Position numbers and translations under genes: made by a program | From: Clusia tigrina | Lineage: Eukaryota > Arthropoda > Insecta > Diptera > Clusiidae | Assembly: GCA_920105625.2 (NCBI GenBank) | Contig: OV050032.1 | Location: 132,847,897 to 132,911,896 of the forward strand | Length of the DNA stretch: 64,000 nt | Direction: 5' to 3' | The notes under the pieces: model-generated | Told to the model about the DNA's origin: nothing | Databases searched by the model: none | Seen by the model: the letters and a program-made list of their open reading frames with translations, nothing else | Shown: positions 38,955 to 48,736 of the stretch, in pieces | How the letters are laid out: each line of letters starts with the position of its first letter | Numbering within the stretch: position 1 is the first letter of the stretch

Positions 38955-39120
38955 GTGCATTTCGCTCTGCCGTATCTAAAGCATCAGAGATCGCAATTCT
39001 AAAGCAAATGTAACAATGGTCCGAGAAGGAGCATTCCTGCGAAGCGCGCCAACTCGAAATAAGATGAGACGAGTTATTATTGCCAAGGGTGAGATTGAGA
39101 ATGTATCGAATCGACAATGA
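38955..39120 (-). pseudogene. L0 endonuclease remnant beyond L1
   Basis: Beyond L1, the minus strand reads the end of an apurinic-type endonuclease: an LNLTLG stretch, then SSWRASQECSFSDHCYICFR with the SDH motif that contains the catalytic His. L1 has WG...SYSDHRYIEYE at the equivalent place. This piece joins in order to the linker at 33502, so L0 was one element before L1 landed in it. Its 5' end is lost above about 39120. Confidence 0.75.
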
Positions 39121-39815
39121 AACTATGGCAATACTTACTGCAATCCGACTTAAATAAAAACACAATTGTTTTAAGTGGAAAAGCATACGAAAAACCACTT
39201 TTTATTGCTCTTATAATTATGCACATACATATGGAGCTCAACAATAAATCGGCATGTATGCGATAGATGCACATATGTACATATATACAATTAGTGAATA
39301 TGCACAACCTCTAGCGCGTTTAGCTCAATTGCTCTCATATGCATGAACGGACCTGCATATGTATGTGTAAATAGGTACGTTTATGTATATATATAATGTA
39401 TAATGCAATGTGAACATAAATATTGTCAGCGTATATAATCTAAACGTGACTATGCTCTGGAATACCTGTGGCACCGCTCATACCTGCTCCAGTGTATAGG
39501 CTCTGTATAGGCTCCTGCTCTAAGATCCCCTGCTCCGAACCGCTCTCCTGGCCCAGCTCCCTGCACATAGATTGCACTCTCTCCTGGCTCAGCTCCCTGC
39601 ACATAGATTGCACCGCACTGCTCCTTGTGCTCTCACGCACTGCCCCTTTGGCACAACCGCACAGCTCCATCGTCAGAAACGAACTAAACTTTAAAATACT
39701 CGCTGAACCTATTTTCGCTAGGTGCGAAAACTCAAACGCATGGTTGTATTTGATACAGAGAACCTCCCTTCTATTGGAGGTAATGAAGGTTGACTCTCTC
39801 CCCCTGTTAGCAATG

Positions 39816-39818
<3 letters not shown>
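39121..39818. other. Unassigned sequence with a 36 bp tandem repeat
   Basis: Non-coding or unrecognised. Within it, a 36 bp unit containing gctccctgcacatagattgca is present twice (39547-39582 and 39583-39618, the last bases degenerate). ORFs on both strands here follow this low-complexity sequence and are not called as genes. Confidence 0.5.

Positions 39819-39892
<74 letters not shown>
39819..39892. repeat. (TA)n microsatellite at the left edge of element D
   Basis: TA array of about 74 bp ending at the first base of the D LTR. Gypsy elements favour TA-rich alternating targets, so this may be the insertion site. Confidence 0.9.
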
Positions 39893-39894
<2 letters not shown>

Positions 39895-40215
39895 TTAGCA
39901 CGATCAGGTCCCAGTAGTGCTGCCCACGCTTTGGTCATGCATTCCATAACACCAGCGGTACTGCAATAATAAAGGCAACAACAACGAGAGGAATGCTACA
40001 CAAAACCAACGTCCGCTGTACGCCTTCAAGCCGTCGCGATAACAGCAGCGACGGACACCCAACACCACACACGAGGCGCAAGTCAGCACTTTTACTGTGA
40101 GGGCTAGGTTAGAAAATAAGAATTTGTGTCCATTAGTTTAGTCTTGATTAAGTTTTGGAAATAAAACATCGTCGAGCTCGAAGCAACCAGCGTTTTCATA
40201 AAATAAAGTATTAGT
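39893..40215 (+). repeat. 5' LTR of gypsy element D
   Basis: Starts AGTTAGCACG after the (TA)n array and ends GTATTAGT, with the primer site TGGCGCCCAACGG overlapping its last base. The AGT...AGT-type ends and the primer site are like those of gypsy (family knowledge). Length 323 bp. An AATAAAGT lies at 40202. No 3' LTR is in the window, because D is truncated at about 53342. Confidence 0.72.
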
Positions 40216-40232
40216 GGCGCCCAACGGTGCAA
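40215..40232 (+). promoter_or_regulatory. Primer binding site of element D
   Basis: TGGCGCCCAACGGTGCAA matches the form of the tRNA-Lys type site used by Drosophila gypsy (from memory). It overlaps the LTR by one base. Confidence 0.72.
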
Positions 40233-40770
40233 AGAACACATGTTGGATAAAAAAATAAATTTCTACAAAATTTGCAAAATTAATTAAGAACAACTGCGCA
40301 ACTGTTGCGCCCGCGAGATCATTACTCAAAACATTCATTACTCAACATTGCGCAAGGACAAGATGGGAAAAACTTGGGAACCTTGACGGCAGCAAATCCC
40401 TACGTTTCCAGCCAACTAGTTTAACTGTAGCAGCTTAAGCCAAAATGTCAATGTAAGTAGAGTGATTGTGGAAAAAAATAATTAAATAAAACATAAATAA
40501 AAATGAAAAATTGATAGATTTTGTTCGAAAGTCAATTACAAATTTTGGGGTTAAAAAAAATATATATATAAATAAATAATTTTTGCAAGGGTGGAAGCTA
40601 AAAAATATCCAAATAAACGTGCTACCATTTTAAATCGTCTTAGTATTCTGAACAGACATTTGTGTCTTGATTCTTTGTGTTGTGAGTGACTTTGACAGTG
40701 AACTCGAGGAACTAAACGACATATTCTGGCTATTTAAAGTTAACATTTCTGATAACAATAAGACAATAAA
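40233..40770 (+). other. Leader of element D
   Basis: About 540 bp untranslated leader with A-rich runs. No ORF of note. The gag ATG follows at 40771. Confidence 0.55.
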
Positions 40771-41592
40771 ATGTCCACTCCTGAACAAGTAAGGGAAATG
40801 TTAGATCGCGCCCTCGAGGCACAAAAATTCGAATTCAATACGCAACTTGCTACTATAACCCGGAAACTAGAAAAAATTGAAACTAAAACACCTGAAGTTG
40901 AGGTTTACAGAGAAGTTCGGATAATACCAGGGATCCGGTGCGAGGAGACCCTTGATATAGTAAAGTCTTTGCCCGATTTCGAAGGCAAAGAAGAAAACTA
41001 TGTGTCGTGGAGACAGGCGGCACATACTGCCTATAAGCTTTTTGAGAGTTACGATGGTAACTCCAAACATTATCAGGCCGTGGCCATAATTAGGAACAAA
41101 ATTAAAGGAACCGCGGATATGGTGTTATCTTCTTTCAACACCGTTTTAAATTTCAAAGCTATCATTAACAGGCTTGATTTCACCTACGCTGACAAGCGCC
41201 CTGTTTATCTGATTGAACAGGAATTATCCACACTCCGTCAAGGCAACTTAACCCTTTTAAAGTTCTATGATGAGATTGAAAGAAAACTAACTCTCCTTAC
41301 AAATAAGACACAAATGTCATACGATTCCAGTGTCGCTTCTTCAATGAATGAAAAGTACAGGGCAGATGCTCTACGAGTATTTATATCAGGAACAAAAAAA
41401 GCATTAAGTGATATGCTCTTCTCGGCACAACCGAATAATCTACCGAAAGCTCTGGCATTGGCTCGGGAAATTGAGGCTAACCACGAGCGATACCTGTTTG
41501 CAAGCAATTATGCAAGGGCTTTAGAGGATAAGGATAAGCCAAGACAGCAGAATAGGAATATCCCCACTGGAGGCCAAGTAAACCCCTTCAAC
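40771..41592 (+). pseudogene. gag: Element D gag, 5' part, split by L2
   Basis: Gypsy-type Gag. The ATG at 40771 (MSTPEQVREMLDRALEAQ) opens a reading of about 274 residues before the L2 insertion. The N-terminus is a predicted helix. The capsid part has SLPDFEGKEENYVSWRQAAH, then IRNKIKGTADMVLSSFNTVL and LPKALALAREIEANHER. L2 begins at 41593 inside the codon series for NPFN, so the ORF seen past this point is fused to L2 sequence. The gag continues at 51512. Confidence 0.85.
41581..41592. repeat. Target duplication AACCCCTTCAAC, left of L2
   Basis: AACCCCTTCAAC occurs at 41581-41592 and at 51500-51511. It flanks L2 exactly, and the reading of D gag continues across if one copy is removed. 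Confidence 0.93.
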
Positions 41593-43141
41593 AGTGAACT
41601 TCCCAGGAGCTCCAGTTAAGACCTTTAGAAATATACGGAGAACGGACTGGGGGAAGTATAGGAAAACTCTCAGGGCCTCGCTGCCAATAAATCCCCCGTC
41701 TGATCCCACAGACCCTGTGGAATTAGACGGGCTGATCAATCAGGTAACCATGGCCCTGAATAGTTCACTGACAGCCGGGTGCCCGGTTGTAAAACTGAGA
41801 GGCAATTACAAACCACCTTGGTCAATGGATCTAGGTCTTCTCCGGAAGTCCAACAGGCGGCTATTTAACAGGGCTAAAACTTCAGGTCTGCCCGCGGACT
41901 GGGAAGCCTACAAGGCTGAGCTAAAAATATATATGAAAGCAATCAGAATTGCGCAGCGACAGTACTGGCAAAACTATTGTAGGGATGTGGAAGAAACATC
42001 GGAAGCAGCTAGACTAAGAAGAATCCTAGCGAGGACACCACACAACCTGGGCTACCTTAAAGGTCCGGGTGATGTGTGGAGTGAATCGAGCGAGGAATCT
42101 TTGGCTCTTCTCTTAGATACGCATTTTCCAGGCAGTAGCACAGTGGAGGGTGATAACCCGACAGCGAGGGTGATCACAGCGAGGGTGATAACCCGTAAGC
42201 CCCGAAAGTTCAGTGGACCATTAACACCTTTGGTCCATATAAATCTCCGGGTCCGGATGGAATCTATCCAGCTGAACTGCAACAATCACGGGACATAATT
42301 ACGCCCTGGGTTGTGACTGCAATTAGAAGCTGTCTAAACATGGGCTATATTCCGCTGAGATGGAGAGAAACGTAGGTTTCCTTCATACCCAAGGCAAGCA
42401 GGTCCTCTCATGTAAATCCTAAAGACTTCAGACCAATCAGTCTCACGTCTTTCCTCCTAAAAACACTGGAGAGAGTGATGGATGCACACTTACGGGAAGC
42501 TATACCAACTGGTAGAATCTCCTCGGCACAACATGCATACACGAAGGGCAAATCGACAGAGACGGCGTTACACGTACTTATTGGTATAGTGGAAAAAGCC
42601 ATCCAGCAGAAAGATTTCGCACTAGCGGCGTTCATTGACATAGAAGGCGCTTTCAACAACATAAATGCGAACGCCATTACGGGAGCGTTAGAAGCTCTGG
42701 GCGTCGATCCTATTATGGTAGCGATGGTAAAAATGATACTCGTCAGTAGAAGGGTAACTGCCAGCTTAGGTTCCCACACCTTAAGCAGACAGGTCTGCAG
42801 AGGCACTCCTCAGGGAGGAGTTCTCTCCCCCCTGCTCTGGAATTTGGCGGTAAATTCATTACTGCTAGCCTTAGAGAGGGAGGGTTGCTATGTCGTCGCC
42901 TACGCTGATGACTTGGCAATTGTGATCAGAGGGAAATATCCAAACACTCTTATGGATATTTTGCGCTCTTGCATGGCCACGCTTACTGGTTGGACGGGAA
43001 GAAGGGGATTAGGGTTAAGCCCTGAGAAAATGGAATTAATCCTCTTTTCTCAGAAAAATAGATCTCCTGAGGTCTCCCCGCTAACATACAAAGGTGTGGA
43101 AATTCCGATGAAGGAGACAGTTAGATATTTGGGACTAGTAC
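41593..43141 (+). pseudogene. L2 ORF2, linker and reverse transcriptase part
   Basis: Copy of the L1 linker and reverse transcriptase: APVKTFRNIRRTDWGKYRKT, AQRQYWQNYCRDVE, then a shift near 42165-42210 where an imperfect cgagggtgat repeat replaces L1 sequence. A TAG at 42373-42375 is in the same place as in L1 (after WRET). The rest has KGKSTETALHVLIGIVEKA, GTPQGGVLSPLLWN, a YADD motif near 42900, and ends at VRYLGLV where element C is inserted. The ATG at 42475 is internal. Confidence 0.88.
43138..43141. repeat. Target duplication GTAC, left of element C
   Basis: GTAC at 43138-43141 recurs at 48733-48736. L1 has a single GTAC at the matching place (tagtactagatag). Confidence 0.9.
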
Positions 43142-43425
43142 AGTTATCCCCCCACCTAAATGCTATTTTTGAGTTTATTAAATAATGTTAAATTCCTGAC
43201 CAAAGCAACGCCTTGGTCAGCATAAATAATTGTTTATACTTTGTTTCCGCTGCAACAGAACAGCTCATATTACATCTGTATTATTCTAAGTATCCACACA
43301 GCGAGCGCTTATCAGCAACCGTTTGTGTGAAGTAAGTTATTTTTAAGCTGCCACACTTTTTGTATCTTTAGCTTTAAGTCAATTTTGAACAAATAAAGTT
43401 TTCAGTCTTCATACAAATATTAAGT
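43142..43425 (+). repeat. 5' LTR of element C
   Basis: AGTTATCCCCCC...AATATTAAGT, 284 bp, with AATAAAG near 43392. Differs from the 3' LTR at two visible bases (gctgcc/gctccc and agcttt/agcatt). Confidence 0.94.
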
Positions 43426-43440
43426 GGCGCAGTCGGCTTA
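43425..43440 (+). promoter_or_regulatory. Primer binding site of element C
   Basis: TGGCGCAGTCGGCTTA begins with the last T of the LTR. It is of the tRNA-Ser type known from 17.6/297-like elements (from memory). Confidence 0.75.
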
Positions 43441-43945
43441 AGAACTGAATCGTGCTAACCGTAACCGATCTTAAGGTTTCGTAAAAGATACAGTTTCTAT
43501 AAAAAATTATTAATAAAAATTAAACAAATTCAACAAATAAAAAGTTTATAAAAAAAAAAAAAACAAACCAAAAATTAAACAGTTTAAAAGTTTCTATTAA
43601 AATAAATTTTAAGCGTGTTTTTATTAACTGTGTTTAAATAAAAACCCACACAAACGACAACTCTTAAATATAAACTCTCTTGAAAAGTAATAAAACTATT
43701 CAAGTGTAGTAAATGGAATAACTATTCAAATAAAACAAAATAAAACGTTTAAAATATTTGTATGAAAAAGGAGGACTCAAAAACAAAAAACCAAAATTTA
43801 AACAAACAAAGTGAGAACAACAGGAAACAGGAAGGAAAATTTACACAACATTTGCAACAAATCCGAATCAACAAAAATCAACAAGAAATAATCGGAGGAA
43901 GCATTATCGAAGTAGTATTTGAAGACCAACCAAAGAAGATCAACC
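43441..43945 (+). other. Leader of element C
   Basis: About 500 bp, very A-rich. It includes a small ORF (43762-43959) of low-complexity Lys/Asn/Gln that overlaps the gag start and is not likely a gene. Confidence 0.55.
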
Positions 43946-45025
43946 ATGGAACCAAGTAGTTATTTTAATTATATGTCTAAGCGTATTGAACAAATCGATA
44001 GCTTTTATGGTGATTATTCAGATTTATTTAGGTTTTTAAATGCCGTCGAACGGTATAAAGAAATAATGAATACATTAAGTGCTGCAGAACAAAAATTGCT
44101 TTTGTTTAGTATAATTGACAAAATAAAGGAGAGTGCTTATAGGGCTATTGAAAATGAATCATACGAAGATTGGAAGGATATTAAAAATATTCTTATAAAT
44201 AATTTTCAAGATAGACAAAGTATTGAAAATTTAACTGCACAATTGAGAACATTATCGATTAGGGATGGAATGACCATCCAGGAATTTTTAAAACAAATAG
44301 ATAACATACTGTGTAGGATAAATTCAAAAGTATTGCTAGAAACACTACAGGGAAAAGAATCTCAGTATAGTAAAGAGTCGAATGAAAAATTGGCGGTTCG
44401 TATATTTATGGATAAGATTCCAATAGGGACGAGGAACATATTGTTTGTAAGAGAAGCAAAAACGCTTGCACAGTGTAAGCAATTAGTATTTGAGGCTAGG
44501 CATGAGCTTCTAGATAGAGATGGAAATTTTAAAAAGAATTCCAATTCGCTTTATTCAAATAAAAATATAGGTATATCAAAATCAAATAATAAATCAAATA
44601 TAAATCCGGAAAATCAAAACAAAAATCAATTTTATAACCCAAATTATAATCGACAATTAAACAATTATAACAATAACAACAGAGACTTAAATCCTTCAAG
44701 AATCTTTAGAAACGCAAATAATAATAACCCATCTTTAAATGCTAGGAATTTTACAAATAATAACCTAAATCCTACAACGAATTTTAAAAACGTTTCCAAT
44801 GTAAGAAACATTAAACCTACTGGAAATTATAGGTATAACCAAAATAACTATAATCAAAACTATCAGGAAACAAATCAGAATGTTCGAAATAATAGAAGTC
44901 ATGTAACAAGAAATAGTACAGAATCAATGGACGTAAACAATGTGTACGAAAATAACAACAGTGATAATAAAAACAACACTCCAATAAATTTTTGTCTAGT
45001 GACACCGACAGACTTCCCTATATAG
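43946..45025 (+). CDS. gag: Element C gag
   Basis: Intact Gag of about 359 residues. The first ATG at 43946 (MEPSSYFNYMSKRIEQ) is preferred over the TTG-initiated extension at 43919. A capsid-like region runs over residues 20-200 (ENLTAQLRTLSIRDGMTIQE, KIPIGTRNILFVREAK), then a long Asn-rich tail with many NNN runs and no zinc knuckle. At its end the sequence A AAT TTT (44986-44992) in the gag frame is a -1 slippery heptamer, after which the pol frame is open. This fits gypsy-type Gag-Pol frameshifting. Confidence 0.9.
   Translation: MEPSSYFNYMSKRIEQIDSFYGDYSDLFRFLNAVERYKEIMNTLSAAEQKLLLFSIIDKIKESAYRAIENESYEDWKDIKNILINNFQDRQSIENLTAQLRTLSIRDGMTIQEFLKQIDNILCRINSKVLLETLQGKESQYSKESNEKLAVRIFMDKIPIGTRNILFVREAKTLAQCKQLVFEARHELLDRDGNFKKNSNSLYSNKNIGISKSNNKSNINPENQNKNQFYNPNYNRQLNNYNNNNRDLNPSRIFRNANNNNPSLNARNFTNNNLNPTTNFKNVSNVRNIKPTGNYRYNQNNYNQNYQETNQNVRNNRSHVTRNSTESMDVNNVYENNNSDNKNNTPINFCLVTPTDFPI
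44986..44992 (+). promoter_or_regulatory. Putative -1 ribosomal frameshift site, element C
   Basis: A AAT TTT read in the gag frame matches the X XXY YYZ rule. A shift here enters the pol frame, which is open from 44992. The overlap with the gag stop at 45025 is 33 bases. I did not identify a downstream stem-loop. Confidence 0.6.
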
Positions 45026-46644
45026 TAATTAATACAAAAGTTAAACGTTTAAAATTTTTAATAGATTCAGGTGCTTCCACAAGTCTTGTGTCACCAGGAA
45101 TATGTAATGAAAAATATTTAATTCCATATCAAAATAATATAACTGCTCTAGGAAAAAATATCGAAGTAAAGAACATAGCTCAAATCCCATTGTTTAAAGA
45201 ATTTAACCAGCCCAATAAAACTATGCAGCTAGTTGTATATAAGTTTTCTGATAACTTGGACGGAATTTTAGGAAATAATTTATTAAAACCACTAAATGCT
45301 ATAATAAACTATAAAGAAAGATTGTTAATAACAGATAAAGCGAAAATTTCCATTTGTTTTAATGAAGAGGAGGAAAATGAATCTCTTCTTTATTATGAAC
45401 AAATAAATAGTGTAATAGAAATGGCTAATAAAAATGATGATATTTTTAATAGAAATTCGAATTGTTTTAGAACAGATCATCTTTTAGAAAAAGATAAAAG
45501 TCTACTACTTAATTTACTTAGGGATTATAAAAAATCTTTTTTTTTTGAAGGAGATCAACTAACCTTTACTTCTGAAGTTAAACACGAAATTAAGACAACG
45601 ACAAGTAGTCCAATTTTCTCTAAACTATATAGGTATCCTGAAGTATATAGAAACGAAGTCAATCAACAAATTGACGATATGTTAAAACAAGGAATTATTG
45701 TCCACAGTAATTCTCCTTATAATTCTCCGTTATGGGTAGTTCCAAAAAAAATGGATGCCTCCGGAAAGAGGAAATTTAGGGTAGTTATTGACTATAGAAA
45801 GCTCAACAGTGTGACAATCGATGACAAGTTTCCGATCCCAAACATGGACTATATACTGGATAAACTAGGTAAAGCTATGTATTTTTCTACTTTGGATTTG
45901 GCAAAGGGCTTCCACCAAATCGAGGTGAATCCCGAAGATAGACATAAAACCGCATTTTCGACCTCCCATGGTCATTATGAATTCGCAAGGATGCCATTCG
46001 GTCTAAAGAATGCACCTGCGACTTTCCAAAGAATGATTAATTCCGTATTAAAGGAATACATTGGAAAAATATGCTTCGTTTATTTAGATGACATATTAGT
46101 ATTTTCCACAACAATAGAAGAACATCTTGAATCACTTAAGAACATTTTTAAGAGATTACAAGAAGTTAATTTAAAAATCCAACCCGATAAATGTGAATTT
46201 TTGAAACAAGAGAGCGAATTCTTGGGTCATATAATTTCAAGGGAGGGGATAAAGCCAAATTCAAATAAAATAGAGACAATAAAGAAAATTCAATTGCCAA
46301 GGAATCAAAAACAAATCAAGCAATTTTTAGGTATCACTGGATTTTATAGAAAATTTATTAGGGATTACTCGAGAATTGCGAAACCTTTAACCATATATTT
46401 AAAGAAAGATACTAAGCTTAATTTAGGGGATGAGGAATATATTGAGGCTTTTCATACATTAAAACGTCTTATATCATCGGATCCGATACTCATACATCCT
46501 GATTTCACAAAAAAATTCACTCTTACAACAGATGCGTCCAATTACGCAATTGGCGCTGTTCTTTCGCAAAACTCTCATCCAATCGCCTATGCGTCGAGAA
46601 CATTGAATACTCATGAAATAAATTACAGTACGATTGAAAAATAA
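44992..46644 (+). CDS. pol: Element C pol: protease, reverse transcriptase, RNase H start
   Basis: Entered by -1 frameshifting; the TTG at 44992 is not a start. Protease: KFLIDSGASTSLVSPG then LDGILGNNLL. Reverse transcriptase: HEIKTTTSSPIFSKLYRYP, FRVVIDYRKLNSVTIDDKF, YFSTLDLAKGFHQIEV, MPFGLKNAPATFQR, YLDD (46081-46092), then FLGHIISREGIKPN. RNase H starts with LTTDASNYAIGAVLSQ. A TAA at 46642-46644 ends it after INYSTIEK, where a Glu codon is usual, so a single base change could account for it. The frame stays open after the TAA. Confidence 0.92.
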   Translation: MSSDTDRLPYIVINTKVKRLKFLIDSGASTSLVSPGICNEKYLIPYQNNITALGKNIEVKNIAQIPLFKEFNQPNKTMQLVVYKFSDNLDGILGNNLLKPLNAIINYKERLLITDKAKISICFNEEEENESLLYYEQINSVIEMANKNDDIFNRNSNCFRTDHLLEKDKSLLLNLLRDYKKSFFFEGDQLTFTSEVKHEIKTTTSSPIFSKLYRYPEVYRNEVNQQIDDMLKQGIIVHSNSPYNSPLWVVPKKMDASGKRKFRVVIDYRKLNSVTIDDKFPIPNMDYILDKLGKAMYFSTLDLAKGFHQIEVNPEDRHKTAFSTSHGHYEFARMPFGLKNAPATFQRMINSVLKEYIGKICFVYLDDILVFSTTIEEHLESLKNIFKRLQEVNLKIQPDKCEFLKQESEFLGHIISREGIKPNSNKIETIKKIQLPRNQKQIKQFLGITGFYRKFIRDYSRIAKPLTIYLKKDTKLNLGDEEYIEAFHTLKRLISSDPILIHPDFTKKFTLTTDASNYAIGAVLSQNSHPIAYASRTLNTHEINYSTIEK

Positions 46645-47409
46645 TTACTATCAATTGTTTACGCAGTTAACTATTTTCGCCCATATTTATATGGAAGAAA
46701 ATTTGATATAGAAACCGATCATAAACCACTTATATGGTTATCGAACTTAAAAGAGCCAAATTCAAAGCTACAGCGCTGGAAAATTAAGCTAAACGAATAT
46801 GATTTCGATATTAAATATATAAAAGGCAAATCAAATTATGTAGCAGATGGACTGTCCAGACTAGACATTAATCAATTAAATGACGAAGATGACACGAATG
46901 AAACTATTCATACCAGTAGAAATGAAGATAGTATATATTTGATTCCGATATCAGAAAAACCACTTAACTTATTCAAATTCCAAATAACACTTAAATCTGG
47001 TAGAAATTCTACTACAAAATCAAATTTCCTGAATAAAACTAGAGTAATTTTATCAAGAGAAAATTTTAACGATGAAGAAATACAAAAAATTATGAGCGAA
47101 CTTCCATCAAAGGGACTTATAGGACTTCGTGTAGACGACCCTAGGATATTTGTTAAATTTCAAAATGCATATAAGATTTTTCAGAATGAAAAACATCGAA
47201 TTTATAACTGTAGCAAAATATTGAAAGACATAAAAAATTTTGACGAACTAAAAGAACTCATTCTCACCGAACACACTAAAAACAATCATAGAGGAAGCGA
47301 CGAAACGTACAAAGAAATCAAGGATATTTATTACTATCCAAACCTCTATAAAGAGATAGAGAAGCTACTTAAGAACTTAATGCAATTAACGAAAATACAT
47401 TTAACCTAG
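46645..47409 (+). pseudogene. pol: Element C pol after the nonsense codon: RNase H end and integrase N-terminus
   Basis: Same frame as the first pol segment: LLSIVYAVNYFRPYLYGR, ETDHKPLIWLSN, then IKYIKGKSNYVADGLSR as the end of RNase H. Next a spacer, and the integrase zinc-binding start (EHTKNNHRGSDETYKEIK) with its two His but not the two Cys. At about 47385 the pol sequence changes into the interior of env and soon stops. The integrase DDE core is absent here. Confidence 0.88.
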
Positions 47410-48479
47410 TAAAAAACAATAATAAACAATATAAGATTAATAAAGAACTCGATAATCAATTACAAGAAATTGCCACATACATTAATGCACAAACAGAAGA
47501 GATGAAAAAGAATAATAGGAATATAGAGAAAAATATAGGAGAAATTCAGGAAAAATTATTAGCCTTCGATCAGTTTAACATAATAATGAATAATATTGAT
47601 TCACTTACAAGATATACTGATTCAATAGTCAATTGTATTAATTATAAATACCTTAATATTATTGATCCAAAATTACTCACGTTTGAAGAAATTAACGAAT
47701 TATATATAAATAAAGAAATTTTGCCGTATATTAAACAGGATGCAATTTTAACAAAAGGACTTATCGCTTTTACTTTGTCAATTCCAAAAATAGAAATAAG
47801 CAAATTTGCTAAAGCAAAAATTGAACCTATACCTAATAAAGAAAATTATGAACTTGATTTAAAAGATTCTGAGAAATTAATAATTATTAAAGGAAACGAA
47901 GTATTCGAAAACAATAAAAAAGATATTATTCATAAAGAAGAACTTAGATATCCAAATAATGAATGTAAAAGAAATTTTGAAAGTAAAATAGTAAATATAA
48001 AACACAATGTAATTTTAGCAATTAATATAAATGAAACAATAAAACAAGATTGTCTTGAAAATGAAATAAGAATCCAAAATTCTAATATTATAACTTTTAA
48101 TAACTGCAGTGTTACACTTTCAAATAAAACTTTTACATCTATTAATGAATATTATCATCCGATTGAATTAATTCCGATAAATCACTTAAACTCAATAAAG
48201 ATATATGAAAAACCTATTCCAATAGAAAAACTGTATTTGGAGCATTTAGATAATATTGAAAAAATTAAATTGTTAACCTACCACAGAGAAAAACACGAAG
48301 GTTGGTTTGAAAAAATTAAGAAAACATTTATATCTGTTTTAATATTGTTAATTTTATTATATATTTTGAAATGTATACTTTTAAAAATTATATTAAAGAA
48401 ATGTGGAAAACCAAATAAATCCCCAGAGGTGATTCTTGTGGAGGGAGGAGTTATCCCCCCACCTAAATGCTATTTTTGA
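47388..48479 (+). pseudogene. env: Element C env-like gene, 5'-deleted
   Basis: Remnant of the envelope-like protein of insect gypsy elements. The open frame starts upstream of the ATG at 47502, right at the pol-env deletion junction, so that ATG is internal. It has a predicted helical stretch near the start, several NxS/T sites (for example NETI and NCSV), and a strong membrane segment near the end (FISVLILLILLYILKCILL) followed by a basic tail. The final residues are read from the 3' LTR (stop at 48477-48479), a usual gypsy overlap. Signal peptide and front half are missing. Confidence 0.8.
48438..48448 (+). promoter_or_regulatory. Polypurine tract of element C
   Basis: GTGGAGGGAGG lies just before the 3' LTR, within the end of env. 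Confidence 0.78.
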
Positions 48480-48732
48480 GTTTATTAAATAATGTTAAAT
48501 TCCTGACCAAAGCAACGCCTTGGTCAGCATAAATAATTGTTTATACTTTGTTTCCGCTGCAACAGAACAGCTCATATTACATCTGTATTATTCTAAGTAT
48601 CCACACAGCGAGCGCTTATCAGCAACCGTTTGTGTGAAGTAAGTTATTTTTAAGCTCCCACACTTTTTGTATCTTTAGCATTAAGTCAATTTTGAACAAA
48701 TAAAGTTTTCAGTCTTCATACAAATATTAAGT
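48449..48732 (+). repeat. 3' LTR of element C
   Basis: 284 bp, same ends as the 5' LTR. The GTAC target duplication and L2 sequence (tagatagaaaac) follow. Confidence 0.94.
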
Positions 48733-48736
48733 GTAC

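Larger units (their letters stand above)
43142..48732 (+). mobile_element. Young env-bearing gypsy-type element C (5.6 kb), with integrase core deleted
   Basis: LTRs of 284 bp at each end differ at 2 visible positions. Order is primer site, gag, pol (protease, reverse transcriptase, RNase H, part of integrase) and an env-like ORF ending inside the 3' LTR. An internal deletion near 47380-47400 removes the integrase catalytic region and the front of env. It is inserted in L2 with target duplication GTAC. By layout it belongs to the insect gypsy group with env (errantivirus-like). Confidence 0.93.

Noticed and set aside
39440..39901. ORFs on both strands near 39.5-39.9 kb
   Set aside because: They depend on a 36 bp tandem repeat and end in a TA array; no domain.
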